The notes under the pieces were generated by a model. That model did no database searches, was not told the origin of the DNA, and worked only from the letters and a program-made list of their open reading frames with translations. The translations under genes were made by a program, and so were the position numbers. Below, one piece after another: positions 40,376 to 48,327 of a DNA stretch of 64,000 bases; positions within the stretch are counted from its first letter, which is position 1, and each line of letters opens with the position of its first letter. The stretch is from Streptomyces sp. V4I2 (GTDB taxonomy: Bacteria; Actinomycetota; Actinomycetes; Streptomycetales; Streptomycetaceae): contig NZ_JAUSZM010000003.1 of the NCBI RefSeq assembly GCF_030817655.1, positions 9,548,001-9,612,000 of the forward strand, given 5' to 3'.

Positions 40376-40933
40376 TCAGGACCGGCGGCAGTCCACATGG
40401 CTGATCTGCTTCCACGGCTGTCCCTCGAACCTGATGTAGGCGTCGTCGGTGTACCGGTCGCCGTTGATCACCCGGAACTCGTCCTTGCTGTCCGCGTGCC
40501 CGCCGGGCGTGATGTACGGCCCCTGGAAGCGCAGCATGCCGCGCTTCCAGCCGGGGGAGGTCGCGGTGCCGGTGTTGCCCCAGGTGTCCCAGTAGAAGGA
40601 GGTGTACTGGTTGTCGACCGTGTTCTCGCCGAAGACCCAGCGTCCCTCGAAGTCGGGGCTGCTGAGGTGCATCTCGTAGAACTTGTCCTTGAGTGTCTTC
40701 TCGGTGTCCCAGTGAAGGGTGACCGTGGTGGGCTCCTCGAGGGTGAGGTCGGTGTACGCGCAGGTGTATTCGCCGAGCAGGAAGTCGAGTTCGGCCATGG
40801 AGACCGCCGGAGCCGTCCCGCTCGCGGCCTGCTGGGCGCCCGCGGGGGCCGAGCCGAGCAGCGGGAGCACGAGCACGCCGACGAGGGTCGCCAGGGTGCC
40901 TCGGGTGAGCCGTCTCGAAGAGGTGGAGAGCAT
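40376..40933 (-). CDS. Secreted protein of unknown function in the polyketide cluster
   Basis: 185 aa from the ATG at 40933 (AAAGGGA upstream; a GTG 6 nt earlier is too close to it). Sec signal: RRLTRGTLATLVGVLVLPLLGSAPAGAQ. The mature ~150 residues have a beta-barrel-like pattern (ELDFLLGEYTCAYTDLTLEEPTTVTLHW, TSFYWDTWGNTGTATSPGW, DEFRVINGDRYTDDAYIRFEG) and end in DCRRS with two Cys in total. The fold may be lipocalin or DUF1579-like. It has its own SARP-type repeats upstream and its own terminator, so it looks like a pathway gene. Confidence 0.65.
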   Translation of the reverse strand: MLSTSSRRLTRGTLATLVGVLVLPLLGSAPAGAQQAASGTAPAVSMAELDFLLGEYTCAYTDLTLEEPTTVTLHWDTEKTLKDKFYEMHLSSPDFEGRWVFGENTVDNQYTSFYWDTWGNTGTATSPGWKRGMLRFQGPYITPGGHADSKDEFRVINGDRYTDDAYIRFEGQPWKQISHVDCRRS

Positions 40934-41006
40934 GGGCACGTCCCTTTCTTGGAGATTCCTAAAGGACCTGTGAAGGTCCTGTGCCGCACACTGTGGTCCG
41001 TGATGA

Positions 41007-41024
41007 TCGAGGATCGGTCGAGGG
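41007..41024. promoter_or_regulatory. Candidate SARP box upstream of the secreted protein gene
   Basis: TCGAGGA (41007) and TCGAGGG (41018), exactly 11 bp apart, 74-91 bp upstream of the leftward gene starting at 40933. Here the TCGAG strand is opposite to the direction of transcription, unlike the site before KS-alpha, which lowers confidence. Confidence 0.4.
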
Positions 41025-41100
41025 CGCCCGGGGCGGACATGCCGGTGCCCCGCCGCGATCGCTCGCGACGGGGCACCCCTGGCGAGGGCGGGTGTCCCTC

Positions 41101-42633
41101 TCAGGGCGCGACGCGCGCCTTCGGCTCGGCCTCCGGGGGCAGGGCCGGGCCGGCGGTCGCCGCCGCGTGGTCGTGGTCGGTCTCGTCATCGGTGTCGTCG
41201 GCGTCGCTCACGTCGACGCGTCCCGGCGGCAGCACGAAGGCGAGCAGTCCGGCCAGTACGTAGAGTCCGACGACGGTCAGCAGGCCGACGACCGCCGAGT
41301 CGGTGGGCGAGTGCCGGTCCTCCAGGAACGTGAAGTAGACGGTGCCCACGATCGCGACGCCGGTGGCCACTCCGACCTGGATGGACGTGTTGATCAGCGA
41401 GGACGCGGCCCCCGAGGCGGACTTGGGCATCTGGGCCAGCACGATGGTGAGCAGCGTCCCCGCGACCATGGCGAGGCCGATACCGGAGACGATCATGCCG
41501 GGTGCCAGGTGCCACCACTCCAGCGAGCCGGAGTAGTGGTCGACGGTCCAGGCGATGACCCCCATGCCCACGGCCATGACCGCGCAGCCCAGGAGCACCA
41601 CCCGGCGGCCGAGCGGCATCAGTTGCGGGGCCACGGACGAGCCGATGCCCACGCCCACGGTGAACGTGACCAGCGCGACCGCGGTGCGCAGCGGGGAGTA
41701 CCCCTCGCCCGTCTGGAGGTGGACGGTGAGGACCAGCTGATAGGCCATTCCGCAGAAGAACAGGATGGCGACCAGCAGACCGCCGAGCGAGCTGCGGTGG
41801 TGCAGCAGTGCCGGGTTGATGATCGGTGACTCGCCGCGGGCGATCACCCGGTGTTCGTAGCGGACGAACAGCCAGAGGATCACCGGGCAGGCGATCATCA
41901 GGGCGAAGGTCCACCAGGGCCAGTCCAGTTCCCGCCCCTGCACGAGCGGGAAGAGCAGACTGATCAGGCCGACCGTCGCGATCAGGGTGCCGCGGATGTC
42001 GAAGCTCTCCCGGGTCTCCACGCGCGACTCGCGGGTGAGGACGGCGGCGGCGATCAGCGCGGCCAGTCCGACGGGGACGTTGATGAAGAAGACCGGCCGC
42101 CATCCCAGGTCGAAGAGGTCGGCCTCCAGCAGGACGCCGCCCAGCAGCGGGCCGCCGATGCCGCCCACGGCCAGTGACATGCCGTAGAGGGACATCGCCT
42201 TCGGGCGCTCGGACTTCGGGAAGTCCACCTGGAGCATCGCCAGGACCTGCGGCACCATCAGCGCGGCTGCGACGCCCTGGAAGACGCGGGAGATGATGAG
42301 CATCTCGGGATTGACCGCCGCACCCGCCAGTGCCGAGGTGGCGACGAAGCAGCCGAGGCCGATGAGGTAGATCCGTCGGCGTCCGAGCTGGTCGCCGAGG
42401 CGGGACCCGGTGATCATGGCGGCGGCGAAGGCCAGCGTGTACCCCGCCACCGACCACTCCAGCTGGGCGGACGAGGCGTCCAGGTCCTCCTGGACGGCGG
42501 GCAGGGCCACGTTGAGGACGGTGTTGTCCACCATGTCCATGAACACCGCGAACAGGGTGACGGCCAGCGTCGCCCAGCGCTTGGGGCTGTACTCCGCCGT
42601 GGGCGTCGTATCAGCTTGTTGTTCCACCGTCAT
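41101..42633 (-). CDS. MFS exporter, DHA2 (EmrB/QacA) type with 14 membrane segments
   Basis: 510 aa from the ATG at 42633 (GGAAGGG upstream). Typical DHA2 sequence: FMDMVDNTVLNVALPAVQEDL in helix 1, the loop GSRLGDQLGRRRIYLIG, and the proline/glycine-rich helix 5 (GGIGGPLLGGVLLE). A drug/H+ antiporter, most likely giving export and self-resistance for the polyketide. The divergent marR gene and the perfect palindrome in between suggest it is repressed until product or another quinone binds. Confidence 0.93.
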   Translation of the reverse strand: MTVEQQADTTPTAEYSPKRWATLAVTLFAVFMDMVDNTVLNVALPAVQEDLDASSAQLEWSVAGYTLAFAAAMITGSRLGDQLGRRRIYLIGLGCFVATSALAGAAVNPEMLIISRVFQGVAAALMVPQVLAMLQVDFPKSERPKAMSLYGMSLAVGGIGGPLLGGVLLEADLFDLGWRPVFFINVPVGLAALIAAAVLTRESRVETRESFDIRGTLIATVGLISLLFPLVQGRELDWPWWTFALMIACPVILWLFVRYEHRVIARGESPIINPALLHHRSSLGGLLVAILFFCGMAYQLVLTVHLQTGEGYSPLRTAVALVTFTVGVGIGSSVAPQLMPLGRRVVLLGCAVMAVGMGVIAWTVDHYSGSLEWWHLAPGMIVSGIGLAMVAGTLLTIVLAQMPKSASGAASSLINTSIQVGVATGVAIVGTVYFTFLEDRHSPTDSAVVGLLTVVGLYVLAGLLAFVLPPGRVDVSDADDTDDETDHDHAAATAGPALPPEAEPKARVAP

Positions 42634-42687
42634 GGGACGGCCCTTCCGGTAGGCTCGGGACCAGCACGGGAAGCAAGACAAATCTAT

Positions 42688-42704
42688 TTTGCTTTCAAAG
42701 CAAA
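42688..42704. promoter_or_regulatory. MarR operator: perfect 17-bp palindrome
   Basis: TTTGCTTT-C-AAAGCAAA: 8-bp arms (42688-42695 and 42697-42704) around one central base, in the 91-bp gap between the divergent exporter and marR genes. It matches the dyad at 21055-21071 at 15 of 17 positions when the centre is taken as given, so the two MarR paralogues probably recognise the same sequence. Confidence 0.7.
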
Positions 42705-42724
42705 GCTATTGCGGGGGCTGTGTC

Positions 42725-43225
42725 ATGTCAAGCGATGGTCATGAGGGGACAGAGCTGAGCGTCGACGACGGAGTCCGTACGCTCCTGCTCCTCATGCCAC
42801 GTGTCGTCGCACGAACCAAGCGCACACCGGTGCCCCGGCAGTTGGAGGAGTACAACCTCGCTCCGCGCCACCTGTCCCTGCTGGCCTATCTGTTCTTCGA
42901 CGGACCGCTCGCCGTGAACGAGCTGGCCACCCGGCTGGAGCTGGTCCCGGCCACCGTCAGCCTGCTCGTGGGGGAGCTGAACCGGTACGGCGTGGTGGAA
43001 CGCAAGGAGGACGAAGCCGACCGGCGCCGCAAGATCGTCAGCATCGCCGAGCCCTATCGGGACGCGGTGCGCTCCTGGCTGGAGAACGGGGTCCGCGCCT
43101 GGCGGGTCGCACTCGAACCGCTGAGCCCGGCCGAACGGCGGACCTTCATCGACACCCTGCGCGCGTACGAGCGGGAGCTCATGGGCGCGCAGGAGCGACA
43201 GACGGTCGCCACCACCGCAGACTGA
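42725..43225 (+). CDS. MarR-family regulator (copy 2)
   Basis: 166 aa from the ATG at 42725 with a GGGGG run upstream; a longer frame from 42689 would run through the operator. Winged helix (LAPRHLSLLAYLFFDGPLAVNELATRLELVPATVSLLVGELN region) and wing ADRRRKIVSIA. Paralogue of the MarR at 21.6 kb. Adjacent to and divergent from the DHA2 exporter, the standard arrangement for a ligand-released resistance repressor. Confidence 0.9.
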   Translation: MSSDGHEGTELSVDDGVRTLLLLMPRVVARTKRTPVPRQLEEYNLAPRHLSLLAYLFFDGPLAVNELATRLELVPATVSLLVGELNRYGVVERKEDEADRRRKIVSIAEPYRDAVRSWLENGVRAWRVALEPLSPAERRTFIDTLRAYERELMGAQERQTVATTAD

Positions 43226-43376
43226 TCGACGTCCGCAGGCGCGCGCCGTGGCGCGCCTCTCGCGGGAACGGCTCACCCTTGGGCGGGCCGGCCATTCCTG
43301 TGACGCGACGATTGTTCGCACGCCCCCGTGAACGGCTGCGGGGGTCGGTCCATGTATGCGCAGGGGGAAAAGCTAC

Positions 43377-44606
43377 GTGGTCTACGCAGAGAATCGACTC
43401 CACGACGACGCCGACTTCGATGACCGTGAACCGGGAATCGGTGTGGAATTGGACCGAACGGGGCCGCGCCTGGCCCTGTTTCTCACCGCCGCGGTCCAGC
43501 TGGGCTACGCGCTGATGGCCATACTGAATCTGCTGAAGTGGCACCACGGATCCTTGGGTCTCGTGAGCGCCGTACTGATACTGATCGCGTTTTTCGGGCT
43601 GCAGCTGTTCCACTGCAATCCCTATACCGCTCACCTCAGGGCCAGGATCGGCCCCTGGACGCTGGCCCTCCAGGCCGCACTGGCCTATGCCCCGCTCCCC
43701 ATGTTCGGCGTGCTGTGGGGCGGCTTCGGCGGATTCCTCTCGGGTTCCGTACTGGTCGTGCTCCGGGGATCAGCGCTCGCCTGGATCCTGTTCGTCCTCA
43801 ACGCCTGTGCCGTGTTCGGGCTCGCCGTCGCCCGGTTCACCCTCGTCGAGTCGCTCTATCTGACGCTCGCCACCGTGGTCATCGGGCTGATGGTCCATGG
43901 GCTGACCCGGCTGAGCGACATCGTCGTCGAGCAGTACAGGCTGCGCCATCGGGCGGCCTGGGCCGCCGTCTCCGGAGAGCGCCTGCGCTTCGCCCGCGAT
44001 CTGCACGACCTGCTCGGCTACAGCCTCTCCGCCATCACGTTGAAGAGCGAACTGACGCTGCGGAAGGTGGGAGTCGACGACGATCACGCCCGGAAGGAGC
44101 TGGTCGAGACCCTGAACATCGCCCGGCAGGCCCTGGCCGACGTCCGGGCCGTCGCCCACGGCTACCGGGAGATGTCCGTCGTGGCGGAACTGCGTTCGGT
44201 GACCGGAGTGCTGAACGCGGCGGGTGTGGAGACCGCGATCGAGGGCGAGCCCGGTGAGCTCGACCCGAGAACCGGCACGATCCTGGCCATCGTGCTGCGG
44301 GAGGCCGTCACCAATCTGCTGCGCCACAGCGCGGCGAGGCGCTGCCGTATCGAGTTCGGCGAGACCGACGGACGGTTGTGGATGGCGATCTCCAACGACG
44401 GCGTCGAGGCCGAGGTGTCACCCGTCGAGGCCGACCTCTGCAGCGGCGGCCTCGGCAATCTCGCCTACCGGCTGGGTGCCGTCGGCGGCGGGCTGATCAG
44501 CACCACCGAGTGGGGCTGGTTCCACCTGCGCGTCGTCGTGCCGGCCCGGCTCGCCGGACCGTGGCCCACTGCTGGGCGACGGCCCACTCCGCACCATGCG
44601 AGCTGA
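43377..44606 (+). CDS. NarL-type sensor histidine kinase
   Basis: 409 aa from a GTG at 43377 with AGGGGG 9 nt upstream; an ATG at 43356 lies before that ribosome site. N-terminal half has about five to six membrane helices, with no large extracellular loop. HisKA_3 dimerisation box with the phospho-His: RFARDLHDLLGYSLSAITLKSEL. The ATPase part shows LREAVTNLLRHSA (N box) and GGLGNLAYRLGAVGG (G box). Partner of the convergent response regulator. The input signal is probably membrane-linked. Confidence 0.9.
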   Translation: MVYAENRLHDDADFDDREPGIGVELDRTGPRLALFLTAAVQLGYALMAILNLLKWHHGSLGLVSAVLILIAFFGLQLFHCNPYTAHLRARIGPWTLALQAALAYAPLPMFGVLWGGFGGFLSGSVLVVLRGSALAWILFVLNACAVFGLAVARFTLVESLYLTLATVVIGLMVHGLTRLSDIVVEQYRLRHRAAWAAVSGERLRFARDLHDLLGYSLSAITLKSELTLRKVGVDDDHARKELVETLNIARQALADVRAVAHGYREMSVVAELRSVTGVLNAAGVETAIEGEPGELDPRTGTILAIVLREAVTNLLRHSAARRCRIEFGETDGRLWMAISNDGVEAEVSPVEADLCSGGLGNLAYRLGAVGGGLISTTEWGWFHLRVVVPARLAGPWPTAGRRPTPHHAS

Positions 44607-44618
44607 CGGGCAGGGTGG

Positions 44619-45224
44619 TCAGATGACCCCGTTGTCCCGGGCGATCCGGACCGCGTCGACCCGGTTGCGGGCACCGAGCTTGTGGACGATCGTCGTGAGG
44701 TAGTTGCGCACCGTACCGAGGCTCAGGTGCAGTTCCTTCGCGATGACGCGAACGTCCTCGCCCGCGGCGGCCAGGCGCAGTACGGACACCTCACGCGGGG
44801 TCAGTTGCTGCGCCGGGCCCTCCCAGGCCATCAGGGCGAGTTGCGGATCGATGACCCGCTGCCCGGCCGCCACCTTGCGTATCGCCTGGGTGAGCTCGCT
44901 CGGCAGCGCGTCCTTGAGGATGTATCCGTCCACCTGGGCGGCGAGTGCCCGCCGCAGGGCCGCCGGATTGCCGAGGCTCGTGATGATGAGCACCCGGCAG
45001 GAGGGGAGACAGGAACGGAGCTTCGCGGCGGCCGTCAGTCCGTCGGTGCCGGGCAGATCGATGTCGATCACGGCGATGTCGGGCCGGAATTCCAGGGCGG
45101 CGGGCAGGATGTCGTTCCCATTGCCCACCTCCGCCACGACGCTGAGGTCCTGCTCCAGCTGTAAGAGCGCCACCAGCGCCCCGCGAAGCATGGGCACATC
45201 CTCGGCGATGATCAGCCGTATCAC
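44619..45224 (-). CDS. NarL/LuxR-family response regulator
   Basis: 201 aa from a GTG at 45224 with GGGGGAAAGG upstream. Receiver domain with phospho-acceptor Asp in AVIDIDLPGTDG (~53), Thr/Ser in ITSLG and Lys in YILKDA. C-terminal LuxR helix-turn-helix (LTPREVSVLRLAAAGEDVRVIAKELHLSLGTVRNYLTTIVHKLGA). Convergent with its kinase, 12 bp apart, so expression of the two is separate. Likely target promoters are inside the cluster. Confidence 0.92.
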   Translation of the reverse strand: MIRLIIAEDVPMLRGALVALLQLEQDLSVVAEVGNGNDILPAALEFRPDIAVIDIDLPGTDGLTAAAKLRSCLPSCRVLIITSLGNPAALRRALAAQVDGYILKDALPSELTQAIRKVAAGQRVIDPQLALMAWEGPAQQLTPREVSVLRLAAAGEDVRVIAKELHLSLGTVRNYLTTIVHKLGARNRVDAVRIARDNGVI

Positions 45225-45899
45225 GAGCCTTTCCCCCCACATGGTTGATCTGCTTCTCTTCGCCGGCCGGCGGCTCGAGGCGGCCCGCAGCCGGCCCCTC
45301 CGGCCGTACCGGAGCGTTTCGCCCGCCGACGCGAGGCGTCGCGGCGGACCGGAGCGACCGGAGTCGGGGCGGGGTGCGGCCGGAGCCGCTCGTCGTCGAA
45401 CCGCGGCGGGAGTCGGGCCGGTGCCGGGCGCGCCGGCTCCCCGTCGTCGGTCATCTGCAAGGGATGACCAGGTCCCGAACAGGGTCTGCGCGAGGGCAAG
45501 ATGCCGTCGTCCGGTTCGACGGACAGCGCGATGAGGAGAGTGTCCGGTTCGGTGTGCACGGCGATCCCCCGGGGCCGAACGAGCTTCAACACCACCAATT
45601 CCGGATACTCTTCGCCTGTCCGGGCGAGCCGGAAGGCAGGTCAGTCATCGAGCCGCCGTCATCGTAGTCCGAACTTTCTTGCGATCGGCGGATATCGCTC
45701 CACCTTCGACATGGGCGAGTCACGGCGAAACCGGGTCATAACGCAGCCGCTTGTGCAGAGGTCGTGCGCCCGGTGTGCGGATCACGGCCGCCGCCCATGC
45801 CCTGAGCTGAGCTCAAGGGCTTCTCCACCGCACCCCTCGACGCTGGGCGCGATGGACGTATCCGTTCAGGATGCCGCAGCCGATACGGAGGATACGGTG
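45225..45899. other. Long intergenic region, about 675 bp, between response regulator and KSIII
   Basis: Divergent promoter region with no gene I can support. Open frames here lack codon bias and recognisable domains. The part near 45590-45780 is less GC-rich (CACCAATTCCGGATACTC, GAACTTTCTTGCGATCGGCGGATATCGC). It is unusually long for this cluster, so either several regulators act here or a gene has decayed. One short leftward frame at ~45500-45598 (start of VVLKLVRPRGIAVHT) looks mildly protein-like but is followed by low-complexity sequence. Confidence 0.45.
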
Positions 45900-46898
45900 A
45901 TGACACGGACCGTCATGACAGCCGAGGCCCGCCACAGCGCGCTTCTCGGGATCGGCGGCTACCGGCCGCGCCGGGTGGTCGGCAATGCCGAGATCTGCCG
46001 GCTCATCGACTCCACCGAGGAGTGGATCGAGACCCGCAGCGGCATCGTCGAACGCCGTTTCGCGGACCACGACGAAACGCTGCCGATGATGGCCACCGCG
46101 GCGGCCGAGAAGGCCCTGGCGCAGGCCGGGACCACGCCCGACGAGGTCGACCTCGTGCTGGTGGCCAGCATGTCCAACCTGGTGCAGACCCCTCCGCTGG
46201 CGGTGCGGGTGGCGCACGAGCTGGGCGCGGGCTCCGCCGCGGGCGTCGATCTGTCCGCCGCCTGCGCCGGCTTCTGCCACGCGCTGGCCATGGCCTCCGA
46301 CGCGGTCCGTGCGGGCAGTGCCCGCCGGGTGCTGGTCATCGGTGCCGAACGCATGACGGACCTCGTGGAACCCACCGACCGCACGATTTCCTTCCTCTTC
46401 GCGGACGGCGCGGGCGCGGTCGTCGTCGGCGACTCCGTCACGCCCGGGATCGGCCCGGTCGTACGGCGCGCGTACGGCGCCCACGGCGACGCGCTGAGGA
46501 TGACCGCCCCCTGGGCCTCGGCCGGCGACGCCGCCCCCGAACGGCCCTGGATGCGCATGGACGGCCGCCGGGTCTTCCGCTGGGCCATGGACGAGGTGGC
46601 CCCCGCCTCCGCCCGTGCGCTCGGCGAGGCCGGGGTGACGCCGACCGGGCTCGGTGCCTTCGTTCCCCACCAGGCCAATCTCCGCATGATCGAGCTGATG
46701 TCCGAACGGCTCGGGCTCACCGCTGCCACTGCCGTCGCCCGCGACGTGGTCCGCTCCGGAAACACCTCGGCCGCGTCCATACCGCTCGCCCTGGAGGCGC
46801 TGCTCGCCTCCCAGCAGGCGTCCGCCGGGGACACCGCACTCCTCGTGGGTTTCGGAGCCGGCCTCAACTTCGCCGCCCAGGTGGTGGTTCTGCCGTGA
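45900..46898 (+). CDS. Ketosynthase III (FabH-like) for starter-unit assembly
   Basis: 332 aa from the ATG at 45900, where GGAGG lies 8 nt upstream; in-frame ATG 45852 has no ribosome site. KASIII triad Cys122 (SAACAGF), His257 (VPHQANLRM) and Asn288 (RSGNTSAASIPLAL). In R1128- and frenolicin-type pathways the KSIII condenses a short acyl-CoA with malonyl-ACP to make a longer starter. Together with ACP 1 and the MAT-like protein this indicates a non-acetate (for example butyryl-type) starter. It is FabH-like, but a fatty-acid role is unlikely in this context. Confidence 0.92.
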   Translation: MTRTVMTAEARHSALLGIGGYRPRRVVGNAEICRLIDSTEEWIETRSGIVERRFADHDETLPMMATAAAEKALAQAGTTPDEVDLVLVASMSNLVQTPPLAVRVAHELGAGSAAGVDLSAACAGFCHALAMASDAVRAGSARRVLVIGAERMTDLVEPTDRTISFLFADGAGAVVVGDSVTPGIGPVVRRAYGAHGDALRMTAPWASAGDAAPERPWMRMDGRRVFRWAMDEVAPASARALGEAGVTPTGLGAFVPHQANLRMIELMSERLGLTAATAVARDVVRSGNTSAASIPLALEALLASQQASAGDTALLVGFGAGLNFAAQVVVLP

Positions 46899-47452
46899 AC
46901 CGCACCGATCGGCGGGCCGTCGCCGACGTCGAGCCCTCCCAGGTCCGTGAGGGGTTCCGGGCCGCCATGGCCCAGCTCGCCGGCGGAGTCGTCGTCGTCA
47001 CCACCGACGACGCCGATGGCCGTCCGCACGGCTTCACCGCCACCTCGTTCTGCTCCGTCTCCATGGACCCGGCACTGGTCCTGGTCTGCCTCGCCGAGAC
47101 CTCCAGCTCCTATGCGGCGTTCATGGACTGCGGGGGTTTCGCGGTCAGCCTGCTGAGCCAGGAGCAGAGCGTCCTCGCCACCCGTTTCGCCACCACCGGC
47201 GCGGACAAGTTCCGCGCCGAGGACACCGTGACCACCCCGCGCCTGCTCCCGGCCGTGGCGGGCGCGCTGGCGGTCCTGGACTGCGCCGTGCACGCCCGTC
47301 ACCCCGCCGGCGATCACATCATCCTGGTGGGCGCCGTACGGCATGTCCTCTCCGGCCGGGCTGAATCGGGCCGGGGCGAGCCGCTGGTCTACCACGACCG
47401 GGCCTTCCGGCAACTGCGCCGCCCCGACCACGCCCGCCTGCCACGTCCCTGA
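46895..47452 (+). CDS. Flavin reductase (ActVB/AlnH-type) for the two-component monooxygenase
   Basis: 185 aa, GTG overlapping the KSIII stop by 4 nt. Flavin-reductase split barrel: FRAAMAQLAGGVVVVTTDDADGRPHGFTATSF, MDPALVLVCLAETSSSY, FAVSLLSQEQ, and a final LVYHDRAFRQL. Supplies reduced FMN to a group D monooxygenase, here most likely the product of 30542-31678. Marks the right end of the recognisable polyketide cluster. Confidence 0.9.
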   Translation: MNRTDRRAVADVEPSQVREGFRAAMAQLAGGVVVVTTDDADGRPHGFTATSFCSVSMDPALVLVCLAETSSSYAAFMDCGGFAVSLLSQEQSVLATRFATTGADKFRAEDTVTTPRLLPAVAGALAVLDCAVHARHPAGDHIILVGAVRHVLSGRAESGRGEPLVYHDRAFRQLRRPDHARLPRP

Positions 47453-47589
47453 CCGCGGGTCTCGCAGCGGCCCCCGGCGGACAAGAGGGCGTGCGAAGGC
47501 GTGAGAGGGGGTGAGAATCTGTCGTGAAGTGCGCCCTGTGTGGCGTGCGCCACCCGCTGGAAGCGGCCTTCTGGGGAACCGTGTCCTGT

Positions 47590-48327
47590 ATGACGGAGCT
47601 CGGTCTTCCCGAAGACATCCTGGCCTGCCTCTTCGACCTCGACGGTGTGGTCACCAAGACGGCCGTCGTGCACGCGGCCGCCTGGAAGGAGATGTTCGAC
47701 GCGTTCCTGCGCGAACGTGAGGGCGAGCATTTCCGGCCGTTCAGCGATGGCGACTACGACCAGTACGTCGACGGCCGCCCGCGCGCCGACGGCGTCCGCA
47801 CCTTTCTCGCCTCCCGCGGCATCGAACTGCCCGAAGGCGCCCCGGACGACCCACCGGCGGCCCCGACGGTCCACGGCCTGGGCAACCGCAAGAACGTCCT
47901 GGTGCTGGAGAAGATCCGCACCGACGGCGTCGAGGCCTACGACGGCACGCTGCGCTACCTCGAGGCGGTCCGCGCCCACGGCCTGCGCACCGCGATCGTC
48001 TCCTCCAGCGCCAACTGCCGTGACGTCCTGCGCGCCATCGACGCCGAGGACCGCTTCGACGTCCGCATCGACGGCGTGGTCGCCGCCGAGCGAAAGTTGC
48101 CGGGCAAGCCGAACCCGGACACGTTCCTGGCCGCCGCCCACGACCTGGGCGTCGATCCCTCGCGCTCCGCCGTCTTCGAGGACGCCCTGGCCGGCATGGA
48201 CGCGGGCCGCTCCGGCCACTTCGGATACGTCGTCGGCGTCGACCGCGTCGGACAGACCGACGCCCTGTACGCGCACGGCGCGGACGTCGTCGTGAAGGAC
48301 CTCGCCGAACTGGGAGGCAAGGCGTGA
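47590..48327 (+). CDS. Beta-phosphoglucomutase-like HAD hydrolase
   Basis: 245 aa from the ATG at 47590; the in-frame GTGs at 47581 (GGGGAACC just upstream) and 47524 are alternatives. HAD motifs FDLDGVVTKTAVVHAAAWKE (mutase-type DxDG(V)), SSSANC, KLPGKPNPDTF and VFEDALAGMDAGRSG. Beta-PGM converts beta-glucose 1-phosphate to glucose 6-phosphate. Its stop overlaps the start of a GH65 phosphorylase gene, whose product releases beta-glucose 1-phosphate, so the pair forms a disaccharide catabolic unit. Confidence 0.88.
   Translation: MTELGLPEDILACLFDLDGVVTKTAVVHAAAWKEMFDAFLREREGEHFRPFSDGDYDQYVDGRPRADGVRTFLASRGIELPEGAPDDPPAAPTVHGLGNRKNVLVLEKIRTDGVEAYDGTLRYLEAVRAHGLRTAIVSSSANCRDVLRAIDAEDRFDVRIDGVVAAERKLPGKPNPDTFLAAAHDLGVDPSRSAVFEDALAGMDAGRSGHFGYVVGVDRVGQTDALYAHGADVVVKDLAELGGKA

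Noticed and set aside
45221..45598. Leftward 125-codon frame beginning VVLKLVRPRG
   Set aside because: The first ~35 residues look mildly protein-like, but the rest is low-complexity Arg/Pro/Ala and it overlaps the response-regulator promoter. No ribosome site.
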